Positions 1 through 9,531 are shown, counted from the first letter of the stretch. The stretch: 64,000 nt of DNA from Chthoniobacteraceae bacterium (GCA_028293625.1 JAQGOL010000009.1:62001-126000); one strand, 5' to 3'. The notes: generated from the sequence alone by a model not told the origin. Program-made: numbers and translations.

Positions 1-236
1 TGCGGACGCTTTCCAGTAAGTCCTACAATCATCATTGAGTAGCTGACGTGGAGTAAATTGATGAGTATGCGTTCCGAGGCCCGCCTTCTGCCCTGGAACG
101 AAGCAAGTTTAAGTTCGCGGAAGTAGGGAACAACAGGAGAGATTTACCGACAACTCTATCGCTCGCTCCCCTTGAGCCCGTGTACGTTAACAGCTTGGTT
201 CCCAACCATGGCGCAACTATAGTTGGTGTCGCCGAT
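1..236. other. Intergenic stretch at left edge, no gene seen
   Basis: No convincing coding frame, tRNA or hairpin terminator is visible here. It lies downstream of the receiver-domain gene on the minus strand. The short open frames on both strands lack recognisable protein motifs. Confidence 0.5.
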
Positions 237-626
237 CTAACTGGCAGGTTCGGCGGCGGCCTTGGCAAGCATTGCCTGAAGCTCGATCGCTTTGAACGGC
301 TTCAAAATGTGCTGACGGTAGCCGGCATTCTTGCTCTTCGAGCGATCTGCATTCATCCCGTATCCACTCATTGCAATCGCATAACGCGGCAGCGATCCGG
401 ACATTTCGCGCAGCTTTTGCAGAAGCTGCCAGCCGTTGCCATCGGGGAGGCCGATGTCGCTGATGAGTACCTCGCAGGTGGCTGTAGGTAAAGTCGCCAG
501 CGCTTCCTCCATATTGCAGGCTGTTACGACTGTGTGGCCCATTCGCTGAAGATAAAGAGTCAGCCACTTCAGCGTGTCGGCGTGATTCTCTACGAGAAAG
601 ATTCGGAGGGGGCGGATGGAACTCAT
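237..626 (-). CDS. Single-domain response regulator (CheY-like receiver)
   Basis: A receiver domain of about 129 residues with no output domain. The phospho-acceptor is Asp57 in the motif LISDIGLPDG. The acidic pocket is E13 (followed by N14) with D17 nearby, and the conserved lysine is in HILKPFKA near residue 109. The ATG at 626 is preferred over a TTG six bases upstream. It is divergent from the histidine kinase starting near 866 and is the obvious candidate partner: the kinase would transfer phosphate from its histidine to Asp57. With no DNA-binding or enzymatic output it must act by protein contact or as a phosphorelay intermediate. The fold is clear. The partnership is inferred from position only. 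Confidence 0.85.
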   Translation of the reverse strand: MSSIRPLRIFLVENHADTLKWLTLYLQRMGHTVVTACNMEEALATLPTATCEVLISDIGLPDGNGWQLLQKLREMSGSLPRYAIAMSGYGMNADRSKSKNAGYRQHILKPFKAIELQAMLAKAAAEPAS

Positions 627-865
627 AATCAAGACAGTAGTCCTATCATCAAATCGGCGAGGTGATATGGGTTTGGTGGAAAGCCGGAAGGAATTGTGGG
701 CATCGGAGCGGCAGCCTAATTGTAGTGTTCGCGGATGGGCCGGTTTCCGTCAGGCAGACTGAAGCTTGCTCGGCTACTTCACCTGATGTGCAACGCACAT
801 ATCTGCTCCCCTTGCGGGATAAGAAAGGTCGCCGGATTAAGCGATCCCGCATAGAATCGCGGGCC

Positions 866-2902
866 ATGCCCGATTCGCCCTCCGACCCCGCTGATTTCTC
901 TTCGGCAAGGGATTTACCTGCAATTCTTGAAAACCGGGACTTGCCAGAGCAGCTCCTGGCGCATCTGCGGCGCGCCGAGGAGGAACGGACTTTCCTTGCG
1001 GCGATCGTCGAAAGCTCCGAGGACGCAATTATCAGCGTTAACTTTGATGGAAAGATCACGAGCTGGAATGCCTCCGCCACACGCCTCTATGGCTACTCTG
1101 CTCCTGAAGCGGTCGGCAAGCCGCTTACCATGCTCACGCTGCCAAAGGATCTGGCGGAAGTATTGGCAAATATCGAATGCATCAAGGAGAGCAAGGCTGT
1201 TGTAAGGTTCAATACGGCGTGGCTGCACAAGGACGGACATGAGCTGTGGCTCTCGATTTTGTTATCGCCGATCCGGAACCAACACGGCGAGGTAATTGGA
1301 ATGTCCACGATCGCCCGCGATATTACGGAGCGCCGCGCGGTGGAGTCGGCACTCGTCCTGAGCGAGGAACACTTTCGTCGCGCAATCGAAGACGCGCCCA
1401 TTCCTGTGATCATGCACGCGGAAGATGGTCACGTTTTGCAAGTCAGCAATGCTTGGATAGCATTGACTGGCTATGCGCCTGAAGATATTCCCACTCTCGA
1501 TGCCTGGCTCAGTCGCGCTCACGGGACGAACGGCGCAAAAGTGCGCATACAAATCGAGCAGCTCTTCGCCGGGGCGATGCGCCAGTTGGACACGGAACTC
1601 GAAGTGACGACGCAGTCCGGCGAACGCCGCACGTGGATTTTTAGTGCGTCCATGCCCGGGACACTGCGTGATGGGCGCCGCTTTGTTGTTGGAATGGCGC
1701 TTGATATCACCGAACGTAACCAAGCGGAAAAAGCGTTGCGGGAGACGCAGGAGCGAATGCGGCTGATCGTCGAGAATGCACGGGAATACGCCATTTTTTC
1801 CATGTCACTCGACCGGCACGTTACAAGCTGGAACGCTGGCGCCAAACGCATCCTGGGCTATTCGCAAGAGGAAGCGATTGGTCGGATGGGCGACATCATC
1901 TTTACCGAAGAAGATCGTGTCGCAAAAGCGCCTGAGCAGGAAGCTATGCAAGCCATTGCGGAAGGTTGCGCTGCCGATGAGCGGTGGCATTTGCGCAAAG
2001 ACGGGAGCCGGTTCTGGGGGAGCGGCGTTATGATGTCCATGCATGACGCGCTCGGCAAAGCGATCGGCTTTGTGAAGATTTTCCGCGATCACACGGAGCA
2101 GCGTCTCGCGAAAAAAAAGCTGAAGCAAGCACTGCGGGAAACCGAGGCCGCGCGGGCCGAGGCCGAGGCAGCGGGAAAGGCGAAGGATAATTTTATTGCT
2201 GTAATCTCCCACGAACTGCGTACTCCGCTTACCCCGGTGCTCATGTCGGTCGACTTCTTGATGCTTCATCCCGGATTGCCGCCGCAGGTCATGGAAGGAC
2301 TCGAAATGATTCAGCGCAATATAACGCTCGAAGCGCAGTTCATCGACGAGTTGCTCGATCTGACGCGCATCTCGCGTGGGAAGTTTGAACTCAGCCGGGA
2401 GCCTTTGGATTTGCATGAGGTTATTCGACTCGCGGTGGAAGTTGCTTCTCCGGACATCGAGGCGAAATCGCAGAAGCTGACTTGCAAGTTGACTGCAGAG
2501 CGGCACGAACTTGTCGGAGATCTTAAACGGCTTCAGCAAGTATTCTGGAATCTGCTTAAGAACGCTGCGAAATTTACGCTTGAGCACGGTGCCATCACAA
2601 TTCATTCGCGAAACGAACCCGCCACACGGGAAAGTCCGGATCGTATTATAGTAGAGATCTCCGACACCGGGATTGGCTTCGATCCAGAGGCGGCCGAGCG
2701 CATCTTCAATGCCTTCATACAAGCCGACGAAACAATCACGCAAAAGTTCGGCGGGCTCGGACTTGGCCTGGCGATTTCCAAGGCAGCCGTGGATGCCCAC
2801 AACGGCACGATTTTCGCCAGAAGCGCAGGTACAAACCAAGGCGCTACTTTTATCGTCTGCCTGCCGCTTGGTGAATCCCCGGAAGGTTGTCTTACAAGTT
2901 AG
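866..2902 (+). CDS. PAS-domain sensor histidine kinase
   Basis: A soluble hybrid-free histidine kinase of about 678 residues. Three PAS domains follow one another (roughly 43-165, 166-290, 293-415), each with the N-x-A-x-x-x-x-x-G-Y type core. A short coiled coil leads into the HisKA domain, with H449 in the H-box ISHELRTPL. The HATPase domain has the N-box WNLLKNAAKF, the G1 box DTGIGF and the G2 box GLGLGLAIS. No transmembrane segment is seen, so the signal is probably cytoplasmic. The frame stays open back to a GTG at 662, but residues before the ATG at 866 look non-protein-like and would leave almost no room for a promoter between the divergent genes, so 866 is preferred. Neither start has a strong ribosome site. 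Confidence 0.88.
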   Translation: MPDSPSDPADFSSARDLPAILENRDLPEQLLAHLRRAEEERTFLAAIVESSEDAIISVNFDGKITSWNASATRLYGYSAPEAVGKPLTMLTLPKDLAEVLANIECIKESKAVVRFNTAWLHKDGHELWLSILLSPIRNQHGEVIGMSTIARDITERRAVESALVLSEEHFRRAIEDAPIPVIMHAEDGHVLQVSNAWIALTGYAPEDIPTLDAWLSRAHGTNGAKVRIQIEQLFAGAMRQLDTELEVTTQSGERRTWIFSASMPGTLRDGRRFVVGMALDITERNQAEKALRETQERMRLIVENAREYAIFSMSLDRHVTSWNAGAKRILGYSQEEAIGRMGDIIFTEEDRVAKAPEQEAMQAIAEGCAADERWHLRKDGSRFWGSGVMMSMHDALGKAIGFVKIFRDHTEQRLAKKKLKQALRETEAARAEAEAAGKAKDNFIAVISHELRTPLTPVLMSVDFLMLHPGLPPQVMEGLEMIQRNITLEAQFIDELLDLTRISRGKFELSREPLDLHEVIRLAVEVASPDIEAKSQKLTCKLTAERHELVGDLKRLQQVFWNLLKNAAKFTLEHGAITIHSRNEPATRESPDRIIVEISDTGIGFDPEAAERIFNAFIQADETITQKFGGLGLGLAISKAAVDAHNGTIFARSAGTNQGATFIVCLPLGESPEGCLTS

Positions 2903-3195
2903 CAACCGGCCGATTGCATGCTGACTTTTTGCTGCGCTCCTGGATTTCCGAGTGCCGACGTTCCTGCATCTCTGAAGATGTACCGGAGCTATTCAAATCG
3001 GCGCTTGCCAGTCACCGCCCGCTCGAAGCGATCCGTGCCAAAGGCGGGAACTCTGCCGAAAAGCTCTGCTCGAATCCGTGTTACGGCCGGGTCTCAGAAA
3101 ACGCCAAAAACTCCCAAACCCGCCTGAACTTCACGCCATTCTATCTCAGGTCAGAGTTATGCCGAAAGAGCTGTGCACGCATGAGATCCTGAACC
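2903..3195. other. Convergent intergenic region, nothing recognised
   Basis: This stretch separates the ends of the kinase gene and the molybdopterin oxidoreductase gene. Small open frames occur on the plus strand but show no motif and no start context. I see no clear hairpin with a T-run. Confidence 0.4.
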
Positions 3196-5547
3196 TTATG
3201 GTAATTCATTGGCCGGGACTTCCTCTTTGGCCTTCATGCCGCCGATGCTGCGGGAAGCGTAAGGTTCCACCGATTCGCCCGCCAGCTCGGCGCGTCGCTC
3301 GGCCAGCCACGGCTCGACTGCACCGAAACTTTTTCGGTGGATATTCACAGGCGCGGATTTGAATTGCGGCTGCTGACTTACCGGATCGCGCGCATACCAG
3401 GTGTGCTGATTGGCTGCCTGGACGCCGTGTCCATAGTGGAACGGGATAAAGAGCTCGCCGGGCCGCGTGGAGTCCACGACCATTGCCGGTCCTTCCCACC
3501 GGCCGTGAGGCGAGACGACCTCAACGAGATCACCCATGGCGATTGCAAGCTTTTCCGCATCATCCGGGTGGATCTCCACATAGGCATGAGGGGCGCGCAA
3601 ATTGAGCGCCGGCGAGCGCCCGGTCTTTGTGCGCGTGTGGAAATGATAGACTACGCGGCCCGTCGAAAGGACAAACGGAAACTCCTTTGTTGGCGGATTC
3701 GGCTGCATGCGCCAGTGCGCCGGACGGAGGAACGCCTTCCCCTTTGGATCCATGCGCTCGTATTCGGCGCGGGTGTGTTTGTTGCCGGTGAGAAAGTCCG
3801 CGCCATAGGTCTCGCAGTCGTCGATGCCAGTCCAGAAGTGAAGGTCTTCGTAAAGCCGCTCCTTTCCATTCGGATGCGCTGCGTTGCACGGCCAGCGGAT
3901 CGCACCCTGTTCGAGCAGTTTTTCGTAAGTCATCGCCGAGTAGTCGCACGGCCGTCCTTTGGAAACGCGGCGCCATTCATCGAACGCTTCACGCGGCTCG
4001 CGGAACGGCACGAGCGGCGCACCGTGGCGGTCCTTGAAACCAAGCCGGTTGGCGACTTCCACAAAGATCGCAAGATCGCTGCGCGCTTCACCCGGTGGCT
4101 CCACGGCTTTCTGCAGGTAGTTTACGCTGCGGTCGGCATTGGTGATGCAGCCGCTCTTTTCTCCCCACATGGCGACGGGCAGATAGATGTCCGCAAGCGC
4201 CACCGATTCCGTGTCGACGAACGGGTCCTGCACTACCAGAAACATCCGCCGCAGAATGCGCTCGGTGCGGTTTTGGTCGGGAAGGCTCACAAGCGGGTTC
4301 GTGCCGATGACCCACATGAACTCGATCTCCCCGCGCTCAGCCATTTCGAGCATTGTAAGAATGTCCTTTGGCACCTCCGGGTGAAATTCGTCGAAGTCGA
4401 GATTCCAGAGTTCCGCCAGCTCCTTCATATGTTTTGGAGTATGCGGATTTCGGTAGCCTGGATACGAACCGTCCGCACCCGCCTCGCGATTGGACATCGC
4501 GGAAGGCTGGCCCGCCATGAGCAGCGGACCCGCGCCGGGTTTCCCGATCGCGCCGCGCAAAAGGTGGAGCGTGTTTACGAGCGAGGATGCAGCCGTTGCT
4601 TCAACGCTTTGGTAAAAGCCTTGCAGCACCGTCGAAACAAACCGTTCTGTTGTGCCGATCCATTGTGCCGCAGTTTCCAACTCGCCCACTGTAAGCCCGC
4701 AAATCTCCGCGACACGCTCCGGCGGATACTCGCGCACAACCGCTTCGAGCTTTTCAAATCCGACCGTGTGCGCGTTCACAAAATCTCGGTCGACCCATCC
4801 GCGCGCGATGATGAGATGAAGAAGGCCGTTCATGAGCGCCACGTTCGTGCCAAGCCGGAGCTGGAGGTGAAGGTCTGCGCCCTGGTGCACTGTCGGACTC
4901 TTGCGCGGGTCGACGACGATGATGCGTCCACTGTTCTCACGCTTTGCCGCGAGCATTCGCTCCCAGAGCACAGTTTGCGACTCGGCAACGTTGTGCCCGA
5001 AGAGGCAGAGAAGCTCCGCCTGATCGATGTCGGTATACGAGGCCACCGGGCCATCTGCGCCGAAGTTCGCCATCAGACCTGTCGCCGAAGTCGCCGTGCA
5101 GAGTCGCGTGTTGCCGTCAATGTTCGAGGATTGCAGCCCGCCGCGCCACAACTTCCCCAAGGCATAGAACTCCTCGATTGTGAGCTGTCCCGAGTTGTAG
5201 CAGGCGAGGTTTTCGTGCCCTTTGTCCCAGGCCGCGCGGAACTTTTCCTCAAAAAAATCGAGCGCTTCCTGCCAGCTCGCCCGTTCCATCGGTCCGCCTT
5301 TTTCACGGCGGATCATCGGATGCATCCCGCGCCGCGGGTCATTGTTTGCCACCCATGCGTTTTCTCCTTTCGGCCCGAGGTGGCCGAAATTCACCGGGTG
5401 CCGTGGATTGCCGCGCACGCCGACGATTTGCTCATTCTTTACTGCGATTTCAAGGCCACAACCGTTTGAGCAAAGCATGCAAGCGGACTGCACCCAACGA
5501 TCCGGTTCGCCTTCAATTCCGAGATTACGATCAATGCGCGGCTTCAT
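3196..5547 (-). CDS. Molybdopterin oxidoreductase, nitrate reductase-like
   Basis: About 783 residues of the DMSO-reductase superfamily, with molybdopterin-binding and C-terminal dinucleotide-binding domains (C-terminal part from about residue 640). The N-terminal iron-sulfur motif has C23, C26 and C30, but the place where a fourth cysteine normally precedes P-K-G is glycine (G58 in GHLGPKG). The likely Mo ligand is the cysteine in NTRLCTATSATG near residue 150, as in assimilatory and periplasmic nitrate reductases. There is no Tat signal, so it is probably cytoplasmic. No electron-transfer subunit, nitrite reductase or transporter gene is adjacent. The ATG at 5547 is chosen because the upstream extension looks non-coding. 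Superfamily is certain; the substrate is not. Confidence 0.85.
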   Translation of the reverse strand: MKPRIDRNLGIEGEPDRWVQSACMLCSNGCGLEIAVKNEQIVGVRGNPRHPVNFGHLGPKGENAWVANNDPRRGMHPMIRREKGGPMERASWQEALDFFEEKFRAAWDKGHENLACYNSGQLTIEEFYALGKLWRGGLQSSNIDGNTRLCTATSATGLMANFGADGPVASYTDIDQAELLCLFGHNVAESQTVLWERMLAAKRENSGRIIVVDPRKSPTVHQGADLHLQLRLGTNVALMNGLLHLIIARGWVDRDFVNAHTVGFEKLEAVVREYPPERVAEICGLTVGELETAAQWIGTTERFVSTVLQGFYQSVEATAASSLVNTLHLLRGAIGKPGAGPLLMAGQPSAMSNREAGADGSYPGYRNPHTPKHMKELAELWNLDFDEFHPEVPKDILTMLEMAERGEIEFMWVIGTNPLVSLPDQNRTERILRRMFLVVQDPFVDTESVALADIYLPVAMWGEKSGCITNADRSVNYLQKAVEPPGEARSDLAIFVEVANRLGFKDRHGAPLVPFREPREAFDEWRRVSKGRPCDYSAMTYEKLLEQGAIRWPCNAAHPNGKERLYEDLHFWTGIDDCETYGADFLTGNKHTRAEYERMDPKGKAFLRPAHWRMQPNPPTKEFPFVLSTGRVVYHFHTRTKTGRSPALNLRAPHAYVEIHPDDAEKLAIAMGDLVEVVSPHGRWEGPAMVVDSTRPGELFIPFHYGHGVQAANQHTWYARDPVSQQPQFKSAPVNIHRKSFGAVEPWLAERRAELAGESVEPYASRSIGGMKAKEEVPANELP

Positions 5548-5703
5548 CTGAAAAGCATACGCGCTACACGCGCTGCTCGCGCCTGCCTGTATCGGGGAAA
5601 GCCCTGATGATTTACTTCTGTATGCAAAAACCTGCATCAGCAACGATTCGACGCCATCGATCCACGGACTCCAATCGTGTAGATCCCTCAGATAGAGAGA
5701 AAA

Positions 5704-5775
5704 TGCGCGATGCAGGGTTCGAACCTGCGACTTCTTGCGTGTGAAGCAAGCGCTCTACCACTGAGCTAATCGCGC
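5704..5775 (-). tRNA. tRNA-Val (anticodon CAC)
   Basis: The minus strand folds into a full cloverleaf. The acceptor stem is GCGCGAT/ATCGCGC, the D arm contains GCTCAGTGGTAGAGC, the anticodon stem is CTTGC/GCAAG with loop TTCACAC, and the T arm is GCAGG-TTCGAAC-CCTGC. The anticodon CAC reads GUG (valine). The discriminator base is A and the CCA end is not encoded. Confidence 0.95.
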
Positions 5776-5787
5776 GAGAGGGGAGCT

Positions 5788-5815
5788 TGTATAGCTGGGC
5801 CGGAATCCTTTTCCA
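5788..5815 (-). promoter_or_regulatory. Possible promoter of the tRNA-Val gene
   Basis: On the minus strand a TATACA box (5793 to 5788) lies about 12 bases before the tRNA 5' end. A poor -35 candidate (TGGAAA-like) sits about 17 bases further upstream. Position fits a tRNA promoter, but the match is weak. Confidence 0.3.
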
Positions 5816-5877
5816 GTGAAATCTTGCGGAGAAATTCGTTTCGTTTCGGGATTTTAAAAAACGATGAATGCAGCACA

Positions 5878-6723
5878 TTAGTATGCGCCTTCCATCGGTA
5901 CTGCGCCTTGGATGGCGATGCCGGCCGCAATCGAGGCGATAAGGGCGGCAACCGCGGGTGCGATCCATGGATTCGGGCGGCGTGCAATCAGCGCAACCGG
6001 GGCAGAGAGAGCTAAGAGCAGCGCGCTGGCGGCAGGAAGATCGGCGAAAAAATACCCACAAATCCACAGCCCGGAGAAAATCAAAGTGGCAACCGGCACG
6101 AGGGCAGTTTCATTCCATGAGGTTCCGGTCCACCAAATCGCCAAACATAAGAGAGCGGTGCCGGTGGTGAAAATCATGGCCAGTTGTCCAAGTAGGAGAC
6201 TTCCTGAGAACATGATCGCAACAGCTGTGCCGGCACCCACGGCCGTCAGGAGCAAGGGAAATGTTTCCGGCCGACCAGCCGTGCCGCCGGCGAGGCGATG
6301 CAGGCTTGATGCCACCAAAAGGATGACAAACAGCAAGGCTGCGATCCACGCCACCCCCTGGGCGGGCGTCCAGCCGGAGCTGAATTTAAATCGCAACAAA
6401 GCGGCCAGAAATCCGGCACTGACCAATGTGAAGAGCCCGATTCGGATCGAGCGGGCAATGCGAAAGGAAGGCTTATCGAGCAACCCGATTGCCAGGCCGG
6501 CGAGAGAAAAATAGATAAGCCACTGGGTGGCGTCGACTGGCGGAAACGAAGGCCAGCGGCCAATGGCCATGACATGCCCTGCCGCATACCCCGCTCCAAG
6601 AGCGGCCGCACCCCATCCGCCCCGTGTATCGGCTCGCACCCGGCTCCCGGCGCACAGGAGCAGCCCCGCAATGGCCGCTGTCGCAAGAAAAGCCGGAAGG
6701 AGTTGGCTAAGCAGCATCCACAT
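5878..6723 (-). CDS. Integral membrane protein of unknown function
   Basis: About 281 residues, almost entirely hydrophobic helices separated by short loops; I count eight to ten membrane segments. No catalytic motif or transporter signature is recognised. The ATG at 6723 puts the first helix directly at the N-terminus. It begins 22 bases after the stop of the YceI gene on the same strand, so the two are probably co-transcribed. That would suit an inner-membrane partner for a periplasmic YceI protein, but this is position-based inference. Confidence 0.6.
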   Translation of the reverse strand: MWMLLSQLLPAFLATAAIAGLLLCAGSRVRADTRGGWGAAALGAGYAAGHVMAIGRWPSFPPVDATQWLIYFSLAGLAIGLLDKPSFRIARSIRIGLFTLVSAGFLAALLRFKFSSGWTPAQGVAWIAALLFVILLVASSLHRLAGGTAGRPETFPLLLTAVGAGTAVAIMFSGSLLLGQLAMIFTTGTALLCLAIWWTGTSWNETALVPVATLIFSGLWICGYFFADLPAASALLLALSAPVALIARRPNPWIAPAVAALIASIAAGIAIQGAVPMEGAY

Positions 6724-6745
6724 CGGCGCGCGGCGGTAAGGTTGC

Positions 6746-7318
6746 CTATTGTTTGATGCCTTCGATCGCAATCATGACGGTCACCTCGTCGCTGACTGCT
6801 TTAGGCATGAAATCCATACCGAAATCGCTGCGCTTGATCGTAAACTGCGTCTCACCGCCCGCGCGAAATTCGTTCTGCATTCCTTTGCCTTCACCAATTT
6901 TTTTGAAATCCACGGTGATCGGCTTAGTGACCCCATGCAGGGTGAAATCGCCGGTGATTTCGTATAGATCGGCGGCTTTTTGTTTTACCGCGGTGCTCTT
7001 GAACGTCATGAGCGGGAACTGTTTGGCATTAAAAAAATCGGGGCTCTTGAGGTGCTGATCGCGTTTTTCGACATGAGTATCCACACTTTCAACAGGGATA
7101 CTAAACTCAACAGCACTTTTCGCAGGGGCCTCTTTATCGAATGTAACAGTCCCGAAGACGTCGTTAAATCGACCGTAAATATTCGAGACTCCCAGATGCC
7201 CGATCTTGAACCCGATTGAGGTATGCACGGGGTCAATTTTATAGACGTCGGCGGCGTGCGCGGTGGCGGCGGAATGGAAGAGGCCGCAGAGAAGGAGTGT
7301 TGCGTAGCGGTTGATCAT
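6746..7318 (-). CDS. YceI family periplasmic protein
   Basis: A 190-residue protein with a signal peptide (hydrophobic stretch to about residue 22, ending AHAA) and a YceI domain over the rest. Family hallmarks include DPVHTSIGFKIGHLGVS near the start of the mature protein, a central LKSPDFFNAKQFP motif, and a late DFGMDF motif. YceI proteins are lipocalin-like barrels that bind amphipathic or isoprenoid ligands in the periplasm. The gene has its own upstream space and heads a likely two-gene unit with the following membrane protein. Confidence 0.9.
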   Translation of the reverse strand: MINRYATLLLCGLFHSAATAHAADVYKIDPVHTSIGFKIGHLGVSNIYGRFNDVFGTVTFDKEAPAKSAVEFSIPVESVDTHVEKRDQHLKSPDFFNAKQFPLMTFKSTAVKQKAADLYEITGDFTLHGVTKPITVDFKKIGEGKGMQNEFRAGGETQFTIKRSDFGMDFMPKAVSDEVTVMIAIEGIKQ

Positions 7319-7550
7319 AGACGGAGGGGAAGAGGGTTGTTGCGGGCGATAAAGCCAGGGCTGGAGAAAAGCTTACGCGATTTTGTTACACTGTTTTCGG
7401 ATATTTTGTGGAGTTAAATGAGCGGGCGCCGGAAAATGAACGCAATCAAAAGAGCCGGCTCATAGCGCGGGAGAATCAGGATATGGCAAATCCGCTGAGT
7501 TGCGCGCGGCTGGCTTGCGTTGATCGAAGGAGGCGTGCTTAATTGCCAGC

Positions 7551-8303
7551 ATGGTCTCCCCCTTTGTCTCCAGACACCGTCCCCGTGCGGCTTTTACGCT
7601 CATTGAGCTTCTTGTTGTAATCGCCATTATTGCAATCCTTGCCGCGATCCTGCTTCCCGCTTTGGGCAAGGCCAAGGAAAGCGCCAACACGGCGAAATGC
7701 GTTTCCAATCTCACTCAGCTTGGCGCCGGAATTGCCGCCTATGCCAACGACAACGACGGGAAGCTTCCTGGCCCGCTGACGCAGGGGCAGATCCCGATTT
7801 GGCGAAAGGGGACTACCCCCAAAGGTTCCATCGCTCAGATGTTGGAAAAGTATTTGGGCACGGCGCCAATTGAAGGAGCCGCCACTCCGGAAGTGGTGGG
7901 TAGAAGTGTGCTGGCGTGTCCCTCCTGGATGATAGCCAGCAAAAACGACCTGGAGATTCCATGTTACGTCATGAACTTTGACGAAAAGATGGCGGATTAC
8001 GATGAGCAGGTGCCTTGGGGCGACGTCGATAATGGCGCTGCGGAGCCAGTCAGGCTGAGCACTCTCACCAGCTGGCATCCGACCAAGGAAAGGAAAAACG
8101 CCGACTCCGTTTCTGAACAGCTCATTCTCGCCCAAACCTGGGCCGTGAAAGATGGCGATCAGCAGGCTTTTCTGCCTCCCGCGACGAAACCGGCTTTTGC
8201 TGAAAAATTGCCGGCCAAGCCCGTGCATGGCGACATTCGAAACGCGCTTTATTACGATTTCCATGTCGGCCGGCTGGACATGAAAGACAAGCCCAGGAAC
8301 TGA
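7551..8303 (+). CDS. Prepilin-type cleavage/methylation protein (pseudopilin)
   Basis: 250 residues. A short basic leader precedes the type IV prepilin motif [18 protein letters not shown], with the cleavage glycine replaced by alanine before FTLIE, and E at mature position 5. One hydrophobic helix is followed by a globular secreted part ending in an ALYYDFHVG motif near the C-terminus. Proteins of this shape occur in many copies in Verrucomicrobia and Planctomycetes. Their role (type II secretion-like pseudopilus or surface display) is largely unassigned. No secretion or prepilin-peptidase genes are nearby. A strong AGGAGG lies about 17 bases before the ATG, rather far for a ribosome site. 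Confidence 0.85.
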   Translation: MVSPFVSRHRPRAAFTLIELLVVIAIIAILAAILLPALGKAKESANTAKCVSNLTQLGAGIAAYANDNDGKLPGPLTQGQIPIWRKGTTPKGSIAQMLEKYLGTAPIEGAATPEVVGRSVLACPSWMIASKNDLEIPCYVMNFDEKMADYDEQVPWGDVDNGAAEPVRLSTLTSWHPTKERKNADSVSEQLILAQTWAVKDGDQQAFLPPATKPAFAEKLPAKPVHGDIRNALYYDFHVGRLDMKDKPRN

Positions 8304-8380
8304 GCCACCCGACTGGCAGGCTCTCGGATGCCGGCTTGCGCGCTTTCGGGCAGAGCCATCTGTTTCGGCGCAGCCCGCTT

Positions 8381-8761
8381 TCAGCCGAGCGCAATTGCGT
8401 TGGCGACTGCGTAATGGTCCGAGTGGCTTAATGTGAGCATCACGGTTGAGATGCCAAGCCGTTGAGCAAGATCGGCTGCCCCGGCGTGCAATACGATGAA
8501 CGGTTCGCCGCTGGCTTTTCGCTGAACCTCGATGTCGAGCCAGCTGACACCATCACCGATCCCGGTGCCGAATGCCTTTGAAACCGCTTCCTTGGCTGCA
8601 AAGCGGGCCGCGTAATTGGGAAACGGGATCCGCATCCGGTCGCAGTATTCCTGCTCATCTTTGGTAAAGACGCGATCAAGGAAGTGCCCGCCGTGCCGCT
8701 CGATGGAGGCGGCGATGCGGACGGTTTCCACAATGTCGATGCCGATCCCGACGATTTTCAT
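8381..8761 (-). CDS. acpS: Holo-[acyl-carrier-protein] synthase
   Basis: A 126-residue phosphopantetheinyl transferase of the usual AcpS length. It transfers 4'-phosphopantetheine from CoA to apo-ACP for fatty acid synthesis. The magnesium and CoA site motifs are visible: GIGIDIVE at the N-terminus and RFAAKEAVSKAFG near residue 55, then LSHSDHYAVA near the end. It is the last gene of a tight operon, 16 bases after pdxJ; pdxJ-acpS adjacency is common in bacteria. Confidence 0.95.
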   Translation of the reverse strand: MKIVGIGIDIVETVRIAASIERHGGHFLDRVFTKDEQEYCDRMRIPFPNYAARFAAKEAVSKAFGTGIGDGVSWLDIEVQRKASGEPFIVLHAGAADLAQRLGISTVMLTLSHSDHYAVANAIALG

Positions 8762-8777
8762 GCACCGTCGCGCACGC

Positions 8778-9518
8778 TCATTGGCGCGGGCCGTTCATCG
8801 CTGAGATCATCTCAATCACGGCCGATTCGAGCCCGGTAAAAAGAGCGCGTGAAATAATCGAGTGCCCAATGTTGAGCTCCGCCAGATGCGGCACCATGAG
8901 AATCTCGTGGATATTGGTGTAATTGATCCCGTGGCCCGCGTTTACCTGGAGTCCGAGATCGCTGGCAAAATCCGCCGCCGCCTGAAGCCTCGCGAGTTCC
9001 TTCTGGCGCGCTTCGCCTTGGGCATTGGCAAATGCCCCGGTATGGAGCTCCACCATGTCGGCGCCGAGTTTTTTTGCCGCCTCAATCTGCTCAAAAGCCG
9101 GCTCGATAAAAAGGCTCACTCTCACCGCGGCGCTCTGGAGCCGTACAATGGTGGGATTTAATGCGTGAATCTGGCCGGCCGCATCGAGTCCGCCTTCCGT
9201 GGTGATTTCCTGGCGGTTTTCCGGCACGAGGCAAACCTCCTCAGGCAGGAGTTTAAGCGCGATTTCGAGGATCTCGGGCGTATTTCCCATCTCCAGGTTG
9301 AGTTTGGAAACGATGGTCTCGCGGAGCCGAAAAACGTCCTGATCCTGGATGTGACGGCGATCGGCCCGCAGATGGATGGTGATGCCATGCGCGCCAGCCC
9401 GCTCGCAAGCGGAGGCCGCAGCGAGCAGGTCGGGTTCGCTGTTGGGCAAATCGAGCATGCCGGCATAACGCGCCTGCCGCAGGGTCGCCACGTGATCGAT
9501 ATTGACTCCCAGTTTCAT
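8778..9518 (-). CDS. pdxJ: Pyridoxine 5'-phosphate synthase
   Basis: 246 residues with the PdxJ TIM-barrel motifs NIDHVATLRQAR at the N-terminus, GITIHLRADRRHI and LNLEMGNTPEI in the middle, and NAGHGINYTNI near the C-terminus. It condenses 1-deoxyxylulose 5-phosphate with 3-amino-2-oxopropyl phosphate, the last step in forming pyridoxine 5'-phosphate in the DXP-dependent vitamin B6 route. It sits 13 bases after purH and 16 before acpS. Confidence 0.96.
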   Translation of the reverse strand: MKLGVNIDHVATLRQARYAGMLDLPNSEPDLLAAASACERAGAHGITIHLRADRRHIQDQDVFRLRETIVSKLNLEMGNTPEILEIALKLLPEEVCLVPENRQEITTEGGLDAAGQIHALNPTIVRLQSAAVRVSLFIEPAFEQIEAAKKLGADMVELHTGAFANAQGEARQKELARLQAAADFASDLGLQVNAGHGINYTNIHEILMVPHLAELNIGHSIISRALFTGLESAVIEMISAMNGPRQ

Positions 9519-9531
9519 AGACGGTTTCGCA

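Noticed and set aside
1805-2905. 366-codon open frame on the minus strand
   Set aside because: Antisense to the histidine kinase, whose H, N and G boxes are unambiguous.
2918-3127. Small plus-strand frames between the kinase and oxidoreductase genes
   Set aside because: Low-complexity Ser/Pro/Arg sequence, no start context and no motif.
3337-5469. 710-codon open frame on the plus strand
   Set aside because: It lies fully antisense to the molybdopterin oxidoreductase gene, has Arg/His-rich composition without domain motifs, and is typical of GC-rich shadow frames.
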